The notes below the pieces were generated by a model, which saw only the letters and a program-made list of their open reading frames with translations, had not been told where the DNA came from and did no database searches. Positions 44,666 through 52,599 of a DNA stretch of 64,000 nucleotides are shown piece by piece. Position numbers and translations under genes: made by a program. Where the stretch lies: NCBI RefSeq assembly GCF_019396325.1, contig NZ_JAHKRO010000001.1, positions 248,001 to 312,000 of the forward strand. The letters are read 5' to 3'. The stretch comes from Nonomuraea ceibae. Its GTDB lineage: Bacteria > Actinomycetota > Actinomycetes > Streptosporangiales > Streptosporangiaceae. Positions within the stretch are counted from its first letter, which is position 1. Every line of letters begins with the position of its first letter.

Positions 44666-44719
44666 GTGGAGTCCGATCCTTCGTCCGTGGCCGGATGCGC
44701 ATGTGCCGACGGACTCCAC
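44666..44719. repeat. 10-bp inverted repeat flanking 34 bp
   Basis: GTGGAGTCCG (44666-44675) and CGGACTCCAC (44710-44719) are perfect complements. A smaller ATCC/GGAT pairing lies inside. It sits between the SDR and XRE-STAND genes and may be a terminator or a regulatory structure. Confidence 0.45.
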
Positions 44720-44857
44720 CTCGATGGCGGACGGGCGACAAAGGTGTCCGTGGCTCCCTCGGCAGGACACGGGCGCAGCCGGCGGCTCACTCGGCGCTGA
44801 GTTGTTTGGATCATGCCGTTCGATGGCCCGGGGTTCGGGCCGTTTCAAGGAGGATGG

Positions 44858-47116
44858 ATGAGCAGCTCGTTCGGCCTGCTTCTGCGGAGCCTGCGGCAAG
44901 CCGCGCAGTTGACGATCGAGGAACTGTCGCACGCGTCCGGTGTGAGCGTGCGGGCCATCGGCGACATGGAGCGCGGTGTCAGCCGCGGCCCGCAGAAGCG
45001 CACGGTGGGAGCGTTGGCCGAAGCGTTGCAGCTGGATGACGCCCGGCGGGTGGAGCTGATCGAGGCCGCGCGGGCGGGCCGGCCGCGACCGAGCGGCCCG
45101 GTGGCCAGCGCGTGCGAGCTGCCGCGTGAAGCGGGGGATTTCACCGGCCGGGCGCGGGAGCTGGAGCTGCTGCGGCACCTGGCCGAGCAGGCCGGGACCC
45201 GGGAAGCCGCGGTGGTGGCCACCATCTCCGGCACCGCAGGAATCGGGAAGACGGCCTTGGCCGTGCACGCCGCCCGGCACCTGGCCGAGCTGTTCTCGGA
45301 CGGCCGCTTCTACGTGGACCTGCGGGGCATGGACAGCGCTCCGCAGGCCCCCGGCGCAGTGCTGTCGCGGCTGTTGAAGGCGTTGGGTGTGGCCGAGCAG
45401 CGGATTCCGGGTGATGACGAGGAGCGGGCCAGGCTGTACAGGGAGCTGCTGATCGATCGCCGATGTCTGATCGTGCTGGACAACGCCGCCGATGAGGTGC
45501 AGGTGCAGCCGTTGCTGCCGGCGTCCGGACCGGGGATGACGATCATCACCAGCCGGCGCTCGCTGACCGGGCTGGCGGGAGTGCGGCAGGTCCCGTTGAG
45601 CGAGCTTTCCAACGAGGAGGCGGCCGGGCTGCTGGAATCCATCGTGGGGAAGCAGCGGATCGAGGCGGACCCGGACAGCGCAGCCGAGTTGGCCCGGCTG
45701 TGCGGGAATCTGCCGCTGGCGGTACGGATCGCCGGGAACCGGTTGCAGAGCCGGCCGGGGTGGACGATCGGCCAGCTTGCCGGACGTCTGGAGGACGAGG
45801 GACGCCGGCTGGAGGCCCTGGCGGTAGGTGATCTGGCGGTCACCGCTGCGTTCACGTTGTCATATCAGCAAGTGTCCGGGCTGGCGAGGATCGCGTTCCG
45901 GCGTCTGGCGCTGGCGGCCGGATCGGACTTCGGCATACCGTTGGCCGCGATCGTGCTGCAGGCGGACCCGTTCGAGGCCGAGGACGCGCTGGAAGAGCTG
46001 GTTGAGCTGGGGCTGCTCACCTCGCCGTACGCCGGCCGCTACGTCTACCACGACCTGGTCCGCTTGTACGCCCGTGCCCAATTGGAGCAGGAGGATCCGG
46101 TCGAGGCGCGGGAAGCGGCGCGGTGGAGGATGGAGACCTGGCTGCTGGAGGTCGCGGTGGTCGCCGGGCGCTGGTTCGAGCCCGGGTACGGGGCGCCGCC
46201 GCCCGAATGGCGTTCCGCCGTCACGCTCGACAGCCGGGAGGCGGCGGGCGAGTGGCTGCAGGCGGAGGGCGTGGCCTGGCTGGAGGCACTGCGCTCGGCG
46301 GCCCGGCGTCACGCGCACGGGACGGTGGTCGAGGTGGCCGAGTCCATGCACTGGTTCTCGGACCAGGTGAGGAGATGGGGGCACTGGCGCGAGGTGTTCG
46401 AGCTGTCCTCCGGTGCGGCACGGGCGATGGGGGACCGGCTGCAGGAGGCGGTGCATCTCAACTATCTGTCCTGGGCCCTGTCCGTGTGCGAAGGCCGGAT
46501 GGAGGAGTCGGAGAGGACGGCGTTGCGGGCGTTCGAGCTGGCCGGCGAGGTCGGTGACCTGCGCCAGCAGGGGTGGGCGCTGTTCTACGCCGGCTGGCCT
46601 GACTACGGCGATCCGGCGAAACTCGAGCGCGAGGTGGACTACAGCCGGCGAGCGGCCGACCTCCTCCTGCGGGCGGCGGACCTGGAGGGCTACCCCCAGG
46701 CCAGGATGACCCACATTCTCAACCTGCGGCGAGCGGGCCAGACGCAGGAGGCCCTGCGGCGCAGTCTGGCGCTGGTGGCCGCGTTGCGTGACCCCTCGTA
46801 CGGCGGTTCCCCGGCCATCGTCGCCTACAGTCTCGGAGCCGCCTTGAGCCATCTCGGCCTCACCTACGTCGCGCTCGAACGCTGGACGGAGGCGGTCGAC
46901 GCCTTCCATCAGGCGGTGCCCGTGCTTAACAGCCACTCCATTCCCCCTGCCCTGGCCTACACCCATCGCGGCCTGGGCATCGCGCTGCGGGAGTTGGGCC
47001 GGGTCGAGGAGGCCCGCCAGGCATTGGCGGAGGCGGCACGGCTGTTCGAGGAGGACGGCGACGACGCGCAGGCGGCTGATGTGGTCAAGAAACTTGAGCA
47101 GACAGGCGAAAACTAA
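44858..47116 (+). CDS. XRE-type HTH + NB-ARC (STAND) + TPR regulator
   Basis: This 752-aa protein from ATG 44858 has a strong AAGGAGG ribosome binding site. The XRE domain reads LTIEELSHASGVSVRAIGDM (about residues 18-37) followed by ERGVSRGPQKRTVGALAEAL. NB-ARC Walker A is ISGTAGIGKTALAVHAA, then RCLIVLDNAADE and CGNLPLAVRIAGNRL. The TPR-like C-terminal half ends in a short acidic tail. It is a full-length paralogue of the protein at 21108; both lie near SDR and LAL genes, so a module seems to have been duplicated. Confidence 0.92.
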   Translation: MSSSFGLLLRSLRQAAQLTIEELSHASGVSVRAIGDMERGVSRGPQKRTVGALAEALQLDDARRVELIEAARAGRPRPSGPVASACELPREAGDFTGRARELELLRHLAEQAGTREAAVVATISGTAGIGKTALAVHAARHLAELFSDGRFYVDLRGMDSAPQAPGAVLSRLLKALGVAEQRIPGDDEERARLYRELLIDRRCLIVLDNAADEVQVQPLLPASGPGMTIITSRRSLTGLAGVRQVPLSELSNEEAAGLLESIVGKQRIEADPDSAAELARLCGNLPLAVRIAGNRLQSRPGWTIGQLAGRLEDEGRRLEALAVGDLAVTAAFTLSYQQVSGLARIAFRRLALAAGSDFGIPLAAIVLQADPFEAEDALEELVELGLLTSPYAGRYVYHDLVRLYARAQLEQEDPVEAREAARWRMETWLLEVAVVAGRWFEPGYGAPPPEWRSAVTLDSREAAGEWLQAEGVAWLEALRSAARRHAHGTVVEVAESMHWFSDQVRRWGHWREVFELSSGAARAMGDRLQEAVHLNYLSWALSVCEGRMEESERTALRAFELAGEVGDLRQQGWALFYAGWPDYGDPAKLEREVDYSRRAADLLLRAADLEGYPQARMTHILNLRRAGQTQEALRRSLALVAALRDPSYGGSPAIVAYSLGAALSHLGLTYVALERWTEAVDAFHQAVPVLNSHSIPPALAYTHRGLGIALRELGRVEEARQALAEAARLFEEDGDDAQAADVVKKLEQTGEN

Positions 47117-47131
47117 CCTCCTCCGCCTTTC

Positions 47132-47158
47132 TGTCACAACTCGCCGGGTCGTCCGGTC
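47132..47158 (+). promoter_or_regulatory. ECF41-type promoter (membrane protein gene)
   Basis: TGTCACA at 47132-47138, 14-nt spacer, CCGGTC at 47153-47158. It begins 16 bp after the XRE-STAND stop codon and 76 bp before the next ATG. Confidence 0.75.
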
Positions 47159-47233
47159 AAAGGGCGTGATCGCAACAACGGCGAGGAGCGCGTCCTCCAC
47201 GCGTCTCCGGCGGGCGGAAGCGGAGACGGTGTA

Positions 47234-47725
47234 ATGCATGCCCTCCTCCACACGGTGGGCGTTCTGGCCGGATGCGCCGTGGCACTCGCCCCGATCCTGC
47301 TGCCCTCCGTACGTTCCGCGAGAAGGTGGCCGTACATCGTGATGGCGCTCGGCATGGCGGCCGGGCATCTTGGTGGCTGGTTCCTCTGCGCCGCGGTGCT
47401 CGCGCTGCTGACCGCCGGCTGGCTCTGCGGCTCCCCCATACGCCGCGCGGAGACCGGTCATCACATCCAGGACTTCGTGTTCATGCCGATCCTCATGGTG
47501 CTGACGGCGTCCGGCGGGCCTGCTCTCACCGGCGCTTCGTCCGGGCACGCGCATGGAGGAGGGTCGACGGCCACGGTGGCCCTGGTCATCGGCCTGACCT
47601 GGACCTGCGCTCGGCTCATCCGCGTCCTGCCGGTGCGGGGAGCGGAGCGAAAGAGGCTCGACCAGGACGTGTGCTCGGCCGGAATGGCGGCCGACATGAC
47701 CTTCATGGCGGCGCTGGCGCTGTGA
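47234..47725 (+). CDS. Small polytopic membrane protein
   Basis: This 163-aa protein has about four hydrophobic segments (HTVGVLAGCAVALAPILLP, IVMALGMAAGHLGGWF, CAAVLALLTAGWLCG and a C-terminal one). A histidine-rich loop, SSGHAHGGGS, lies in the middle. I do not recognise the family; some actinobacterial DUF5134-type proteins have a similar layout. Its own ECF41-type promoter is 76 bp upstream. A membrane stress or metal-related role is only a guess. Confidence 0.7.
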   Translation: MHALLHTVGVLAGCAVALAPILLPSVRSARRWPYIVMALGMAAGHLGGWFLCAAVLALLTAGWLCGSPIRRAETGHHIQDFVFMPILMVLTASGGPALTGASSGHAHGGGSTATVALVIGLTWTCARLIRVLPVRGAERKRLDQDVCSAGMAADMTFMAALAL

Positions 47726-47824
47726 CGCGACGACAGTCCGCGCCATCCGCCGACCTGGGGCCGGGCATCGACGTCAAGCGAGCTGGGCGCTGAGGCGCCC
47801 CAGCAGGAGCGCTGTTCACGACGG

Positions 47825-47852
47825 TGTCACATATCGGGGCCGCTGTCTGGTC
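47825..47852 (+). promoter_or_regulatory. ECF41-type promoter of the cupin pair
   Basis: TGTCACA at 47825-47831, 15-nt spacer, CTGGTC at 47847-47852 (one change from CCGGTC), followed by TGAGCT. The ATG is 54 bp downstream. Confidence 0.72.
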
Positions 47853-47906
47853 TGAGCTACTGATCGGCCGGAACGAGCCGGCCACGGTTTCGCGAAGGGA
47901 CGCCTG

Positions 47907-48341
47907 ATGAGCATCGCTCACGCTCACCACCTTGAGAGCCCCGACACGAGCGGGCCGCCACCGAAGATCGACGTGGTCGCCACCGTAGCGGGAGCGCCGC
48001 CCGCGCCGGAGGGCGCCGAGGCGATGACGATCCTGGTCACACTGCCGCCGAACAGCCCCGGCGCGCCGCCTCACCGGCACTCCGGGCCCGCCTATGGGTA
48101 CGTGATCAAGGGAGCCATCAATTTCGAGCTCGAAGGCGAACCTGTGCGGGTTGTCCGGGCCGGTGAGGCGTTCTGGGAGCCAGGTGGGGACGTGATTCAT
48201 TACCAGGACGGCAACCACCTGGCTGATGAGGAGTCGGCGTTCGTGGTGACGATGTTCTGCGCGCCTGGGCAGCCGATGCTGACGCCGGTCAGCTCCGAGG
48301 AGTTGGAAGCTCGGCGAGACCGTCGCGCACCGCAGTCATGA
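47907..48341 (+). CDS. Cupin domain protein
   Basis: This 144-aa protein has cupin motif 1 in PPHRHSGPAYGYVIKGAINFELE and motif 2 in GEAFWEPGGDVIHYQDGN. The H-x-H and later H form the usual metal site. Small single-domain cupins act as dioxygenases, isomerases or sensors; the substrate is unknown. Its stop codon overlaps the start of the next cupin gene (ATGA), so the two are translated together. Confidence 0.88.
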   Translation: MSIAHAHHLESPDTSGPPPKIDVVATVAGAPPAPEGAEAMTILVTLPPNSPGAPPHRHSGPAYGYVIKGAINFELEGEPVRVVRAGEAFWEPGGDVIHYQDGNHLADEESAFVVTMFCAPGQPMLTPVSSEELEARRDRRAPQS

Positions 48342-48664
48342 CCAAGGTGTCGCTGACCGCACTCGTCCACCAGCTGCTCACGCACGCTCGCGAGGCGAAC
48401 AGGGGTCGCAGTGCCACCACTGTCCACGGTGGACACGATCGTTCGCTGCGGCAGACCGTCATGGCGTTGCGGCAGGGCGAGCACATTCACGAGAGCGAGC
48501 ATCCCGGCGAGGTCACGGTGCACGTGCTGCGCGGGCGGGTGCGGCTTGTCGCCGGGCCTGACTCATGGGACGGGCTGCCCGGCGACCTGCTGGTCATGCC
48601 GGAACGCCGCCACCGCATGGAGGCTGTAGAGGACTGCGCGTTCCTGTTCACCACCGCACGTTGA
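48338..48664 (+). CDS. Cupin domain protein (second)
   Basis: This 108-aa protein has ALRQGEHIHESEHPGEVTVHVL and GLPGDLLVMPERRHRMEAVE as cupin motifs. It is shorter than and diverged from the upstream cupin. AREANRGRSATTVHGGHDRS near the N-terminus is typical of small LuxR-associated cupins seen in actinobacteria. A strong terminator follows 10 bp after its stop codon. Confidence 0.85.
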   Translation: MTKVSLTALVHQLLTHAREANRGRSATTVHGGHDRSLRQTVMALRQGEHIHESEHPGEVTVHVLRGRVRLVAGPDSWDGLPGDLLVMPERRHRMEAVEDCAFLFTTAR

Positions 48665-48674
48665 ACAAGGAGAG

Positions 48675-48700
48675 GGCGGGAACCGGGGTCGGTTCCCGCC
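48675..48700 (+). terminator. Terminator after the cupin operon
   Basis: GGCGGGAACCG and CGGTTCCCGCC are perfect 11-bp arms around GGGT, followed by TTC. Clear intrinsic-type hairpin. Confidence 0.8.
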
Positions 48701-49151
48701 TTCAGCATGTACGCCCGGTATGGTCCGATTGCTTGGCTGCCAGGGGAGCCCCGGTCCGCGGGGTAGTGATTGCGCTCCTGCCACCCGGCCGGGTCGGGGT
48801 CGGGAAGGTCAGAAGCGCCAGGCACGGTATCTCCTCGACGGCCTCCGGGTAGCGTCGCGTGCGTGGCTCGACAGTCCGCCGCAGACTGTACAAGGGGTGT
48901 CGATCCGGGCCCGTCGGGGGCCTCTGTTGAACGGCGGGCCTCAGTTGAGGTGTTCTGCCCGAGCCGGTCTCGGCGGGGATGGGGCTGTCAGCCCCGTAGC
49001 CAGCCGTTGGCGGGGGGTGCGCAGGGTCCAGTCGAGGAAGGACGCTCGTACGGGACAGGTCTGGCAGAGGGGATCGGGCCTCTCGGCGCTGATGGAACTG
49101 ATGAACAGCCATGATCTACCTCGAACGATGGGTCGGCATGGCCGGGGTGTT
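48701..49151. other. 451-bp gap with a Wbl-like fragment
   Basis: No intact gene is seen. A short stretch on the minus strand (48941-49115) resembles part of a WhiB-like protein; the rest holds nothing I recognise. Confidence 0.4.
48941..49115 (-). pseudogene. WhiB-like protein fragment
   Basis: In one minus-strand frame without a start codon the translation includes DPLCQTCPVRASFLDWTLRT. It matches the C-x2-CPVR-x3-L-x-W core of Wbl proteins, with Phe where the fourth cluster cysteine should be. The glycine turn and basic tail are missing. Probably a decayed wbl gene; the evidence is short and by eye. Confidence 0.35.
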
Positions 49152-49874
49152 TCAGGTGGTCAGGATGGTGGCGAGGGCCTGCTCGACCGTGCTGTGAACC
49201 GGCAGAAGCGCTTGTAGCCGGACGAGTTGGAGCAGCCGGGCGGGGACGCCACGAACCCCGGCCAGCCGTACGCCCGCGTTGTCGGCGGTGGCCTGGCGGT
49301 GGCTGGATATCAGCACCCGCAGGCCTGAGCAGTCCAGGAAGGACACCTCGGTCAGGTCGAAGACCACGTGGTCGCCGGGCCGGCGGACCCTCTTGACGTA
49401 GCAGGCCAGTTGGCCGCTGTTGGCGAGATCGATCTCACCGCCAACCGCGATCACGCTCGTCCCGGGAAGGTGCCGATGCCTCAGCGTCAGCGACGTGGTG
49501 GCAGCTCTCTCGGTTACGGCCGAAAGGTCGGGCCGCAGAGAGGAGACCGTACGCTCACCATGAACCCGTCGTGCCGGCGCCTGTCGCTGGTGTGCCGGGA
49601 GCGGTGTAGATCCGGAAACGCCGGCCTCAGGGGGCATGGAAGATCCTGTTCCAGACGCAGGCTCCGCCGAACCGACCGGCCGGCGCTTGCCGGACGCGTC
49701 GAGTCGCGGAAGGAATCCCGAGGCGATGACCAGCGTGTTCTGATGCCGGTGCACGTACGCGGTTGCGTCGGTGGACACGTCGTCGACCGCCCCATCCACG
49801 GAGCGCGGCTGGATCGAGGGCTGATGAGGCGCGGTCCTGGCCGCTATGAACGCCGCAGCGTCGTCGTCGGTCAT
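49152..49874 (-). CDS. STAS domain protein (anti-sigma factor antagonist type)
   Basis: The C-terminal ~110 residues form a STAS domain: GTSVIAVGGEIDLANSGQLA, then VVFDLTEVSFLDCSGLRVLI, where the serine of DCSGL is the usual phosphorylation site, and LQLVRLQALLPVHSTVEQAL. The 130 residues before it are low-complexity and proline-rich, unusual for such proteins. The start is uncertain: ATG 49874 gives 240 aa, ATG 49637 would give a shorter form. The family controls anti-sigma kinases in partner-switching cascades; no kinase gene is adjacent. It lies 124 bp after the 80-aa gene and may share its promoter. Confidence 0.75.
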   Translation of the reverse strand: MTDDDAAAFIAARTAPHQPSIQPRSVDGAVDDVSTDATAYVHRHQNTLVIASGFLPRLDASGKRRPVGSAEPASGTGSSMPPEAGVSGSTPLPAHQRQAPARRVHGERTVSSLRPDLSAVTERAATTSLTLRHRHLPGTSVIAVGGEIDLANSGQLACYVKRVRRPGDHVVFDLTEVSFLDCSGLRVLISSHRQATADNAGVRLAGVRGVPARLLQLVRLQALLPVHSTVEQALATILTT

Positions 49875-49998
49875 CGCCGCCCCCGGGTCCTGGTCCGGTC
49901 GACGTCCAGTCCGTCGGCTTCGCGCTTCACGTTCAAGGGGTGTTCGTGGGTCGGTCACAGTTGCAGCTTTCTGTGGCGGATCGACAGGTTCGTGGCGG

Positions 49999-50241
49999 TC
50001 ACATGCGCCCGTCTTCGGTGGCGAGCGGGAACAGGGAGCCGTTCTCCAGCTCCGTGATCGCGGCCAGAATGCCGCGCAGCCCCACCTGCTCGCGCTCGGT
50101 CTCGGTGGGATCGACCAGCCACTCGGTGACCGGCAGATCGCGGGGGTGCTGCGAGTGACACAGGTCGGCCGTGTGCAGTTCGATCGCGACCACGACCTTG
50201 AGCTCGTGCAGGAAATCACTTTCATCGGTGGGGCAGCTCAT
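49999..50241 (-). CDS. Small protein, duplicated family (80 aa)
   Basis: This 80-aa product starts at ATG 50241, chosen because GGTGGAGGG lies immediately upstream. Its core (FLHELKVVVAIELHTADLCH, VTEWLVDPTETEREQVGLRG) matches the 73-aa protein at 32574. A longer frame to 50433 is the remnant of another gene. Two copies, one beside the ferritin/CDGSH fusion, imply a selected function, still unknown. Confidence 0.75.
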   Translation of the reverse strand: MSCPTDESDFLHELKVVVAIELHTADLCHSQHPRDLPVTEWLVDPTETEREQVGLRGILAAITELENGSLFPLATEDGRM

Positions 50242-50373
50242 CCCTCCACCAAAGGCTTGCGTAGACAGGTTCGCCTCACCGACGAATGAGGTGGGAAGCG
50301 CGCGGGGTGGCAGGCGCGAAGGGTGCCGGATGGTCGCCGTCGGCGCGCCAGCCGGCCCCGGGGGCGCCGGGTG

Positions 50374-50433
50374 AGGCTTGGAGGTCGCTTCGGCGAGTTC
50401 CTGCGCCGCAGGCTCAAGGATGTTGTCGTTCAT
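50374..50433 (-). pseudogene. N-terminal fragment of HSL-type hydrolase
   Basis: ATG 50433 starts a 20-residue segment, NILEPAAQELAEATSKP, almost the same as the N-terminus of the hydrolase at 34497 (HILEPAARDLAEATSKP). Beyond it the frame continues into unrelated low-complexity residues and then in-frame into the 80-aa gene. It seems to be what is left of a second hydrolase gene fused by deletion to the small gene. Confidence 0.65.
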
Positions 50434-50543
50434 GGGGAAGTCACCGCTTCATCGTGATTTTCGTTCGGACCTTGCAGGCTCCGTGCGCGTTGTCCGCGCA
50501 GGCCTTCGGGAAGGCGGGCTTTTCGGGTTGCCTCGCCCACGTA

Positions 50544-50570
50544 GACCGGGCGCCCCCCGGATCCGTGACA
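50544..50570 (-). promoter_or_regulatory. ECF41-type promoter (80-aa/STAS unit)
   Basis: Minus strand: TGTCACG (50564-50570), 14-nt spacer, CCGGTC (50544-50549). It lies 110 bp before the hydrolase fragment ATG and would transcribe the 80-aa and STAS genes. Confidence 0.7.
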
Positions 50571-50724
50571 GCGGGATCGAGACAGGACCGCCATCGTCCA
50601 GGTCAAGAGGGCTCTCCCCCGCACTTGGCGTGGGCCGTGGGTTCACCGCCCGAGATCAATGACCCGTCCAGCGATCGGTGACAGGCCACTGGCTGGACGC
50701 GGCGCACCTGACGGTCCTCGTACA

Positions 50725-50736
50725 TTCGTGCGATGT
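50725..50736 (+). promoter_or_regulatory. TTCGTGCGATGT motif (SDR gene)
   Basis: Exact copy, 72 bp upstream of the SDR start. The same motif stands before the decayed SDR copy at 23461, with similar flanking sequence. Confidence 0.5.
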
Positions 50737-50808
50737 GCCCTGTTGCTTTTACCGGCACGGTGTCTTCACCGCCTCCTGCTGGGGGAGGCCGACATCGGGT
50801 GGATATGC

Positions 50809-51609
50809 ATGGCTGTCTGGTTCATCACGGGCGCGGTACGAGGCATCGGGCACCGCGTAGCCCGCGAAGCGCTGCGGCGAGGACACCGGGTGGTTGCCAC
50901 TGACCGTGACCTGGCGGCGGTTACGGAAGCCTTCGCCGGGATGGGTGGTGAAGTGCTCCCCCTGGAGCTGGATCTGATGCGGCCGCAGGCGCCGACGGCG
51001 GCGGTCGAGCAGTCGATGCGCCGCTTCGGCCGGATCGACGTGCTCGTCCACGATGTGGCCAGGACCGTCCGCGCCCCCCTGCGGGAGACGACCGACGCGC
51101 AGGCTCGGGCCCTGTTCGACATCAACGTCGTCGGTATGCTCGCCATGGCCCGCGCCGTGCTGCCGGTACTGAGCGCGCAGCAGGCCGGCCGGATCATCGT
51201 CGTAGGCTCGGCTGCCGGCTTCTCGGCCCCGGCCGGTTCGGGTCTGTATGGCGCCTCCATGGCGGCCGTCGAGGCGCTGTGCGAGACCCTCCGCGCTGAA
51301 CTGGAGGAGTTCGGCGTCTGCGTGACCGTCGTCGAACTCGGCCGTTTCGCCACCCTCCCGCCGGTCTTTGATCGCGGCTCACTCTTGCCTGGAGATCCAC
51401 GCAAGGCGGCTGTCGCGATCCTCGACCTCCTGACCGTCGACGATCCTCCGTTGCGGCTGCAGCTCGGTGCCGACGCCGTTGCTCACGTCGAAGCCAAACT
51501 CGAGCACGTGGCTCAGGAGCTCGACCTGTGGCGCCCGGTCTCGCTCAGCACCGCATCCGACCACGATCTACCCCGACAGAACGGTCACCGGCCGCCGGAA
51601 GACGAGTGA
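50809..51609 (+). CDS. Short-chain dehydrogenase/reductase
   Basis: This 266-aa protein begins MAVWFITGAVRGIGHRVARE with the TG-x3-G-x-G cofactor motif. VGSAAGFSAPAGSGLYGASM contains the catalytic Ser and Tyr; the lysine position after Tyr is Met (Y-G-A-S-M), a departure from the usual Y-x3-K. HDVA replaces the common NNAG. These changes may mean altered or lost activity. ATG 50809 matches the start of the decayed copy at 23461. Confidence 0.85.
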   Translation: MAVWFITGAVRGIGHRVAREALRRGHRVVATDRDLAAVTEAFAGMGGEVLPLELDLMRPQAPTAAVEQSMRRFGRIDVLVHDVARTVRAPLRETTDAQARALFDINVVGMLAMARAVLPVLSAQQAGRIIVVGSAAGFSAPAGSGLYGASMAAVEALCETLRAELEEFGVCVTVVELGRFATLPPVFDRGSLLPGDPRKAAVAILDLLTVDDPPLRLQLGADAVAHVEAKLEHVAQELDLWRPVSLSTASDHDLPRQNGHRPPEDE

Positions 51610-51951
51610 TGTCGGTGCGGCATCGAGCGGGGCCCCGACCAGCCAGACTGCGCCTGCCGACGATGCCATCCTCTGGACGTCGATGATTCATCCGTGCAGG
51701 TCGTTGAGGTGGTGCGCACTCTTGTGCTCCTGCCGCGCCCTACGCGGGAAGATCGGCGCCAGGTCCGCACCCTGTACGCCGTCACATTCGGTGGAGTCCT
51801 CCCGCGCCCGTGTGACATGTCTTTCCCGCCAGAGATCGACCAAGTCGATAGGCGCTGCCCGCACCACGCCACCACCATCGTGCAATGAAAGCGCTGCTCC
51901 TCCAGAGTTGACGATGCTCATTGTGTCGGTAGGTGCTGCGAGCATGACGAC
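51610..51951. other. 342-bp gap without recognised features
   Basis: No gene, promoter match or strong repeat is seen between the SDR gene and the DUF6461-like gene. Confidence 0.4.
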
Positions 51952-52599
51952 ATGATCGCTACTCCTGACGACAACACCCGGTTCTCCGATGTGAGCTCTG
52001 CCATGGGGGACGGCTACTGCTTCACCTATGTCCGCGGCTTGGCGCTCGAGGAAGTGGCGACCCGGCTCGGTGGCTGGTTAGGGGAGTTCACGCCTATGAC
52101 GCTCGAGGAACTGGCCGGGGTCGCCTACTCCCGTTACGACGGGAAGAACATGTTCTTCGGTGCCGTCGCCATCGAAGACTGGGTACTCCTCGTCGAGCCC
52201 CTCGGCTCGCTCGGCGTCACCGAGGAGATCATCCTGCCGCTGTCGGCGAGGACCCGCCTCGTCTCCCAGTACTACCTCGACATCAAGTGCATGGACTACT
52301 TCTACTGGATCGAAGACGGAAAAATCCGGTTCGAGTACATGAACCAGGACGGCTACTCCCACTGGATCAAAGACGGAAAGATTCAGCTTGAGTTTCCATA
52401 CCCGGAGCGCTACTCAGAGGAGATGCCGGACGAACTCGCGGAGACCATGCAGCGGATCGACTCCGTCTTTCCATCACACACCTACCCCCACGAAGGGCCG
52501 GCGTTCCTCTTGGCCGAGAGTCTCACCGGGATCACGCTGACACCGCAACTGCTGGAAGAGTCCACCTACCTGTGCGGAGGCATTCCCAGCCCGAGGTGA
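51952..52599 (+). CDS. DUF6461-like protein with a TTA codon
   Basis: This 215-aa protein begins with GDGYCFTYVRGLALEEVATR, the pattern of actinobacterial DUF6461 proteins of unknown function. Leu43 is encoded by TTA (52078-52080), very rare in high-GC actinobacteria and often a sign of bldA-dependent translation. Residues about 120-145 contain two copies of a YWIEDGKIRFEY / HWIKDGKIQLEF unit, an internal duplication. GC content looks lower than that of the neighbours. No known motif for catalysis. Confidence 0.75.
   Translation: MIATPDDNTRFSDVSSAMGDGYCFTYVRGLALEEVATRLGGWLGEFTPMTLEELAGVAYSRYDGKNMFFGAVAIEDWVLLVEPLGSLGVTEEIILPLSARTRLVSQYYLDIKCMDYFYWIEDGKIRFEYMNQDGYSHWIKDGKIQLEFPYPERYSEEMPDELAETMQRIDSVFPSHTYPHEGPAFLLAESLTGITLTPQLLEESTYLCGGIPSPR

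Larger units (their letters stand above)
50434..50808. other. 375-bp divergent gap, small-protein unit / SDR
   Basis: Contains an ECF41-type promoter on the minus strand and a TTCGTGCGATGT motif on the plus strand. No gene is seen. Confidence 0.5.
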
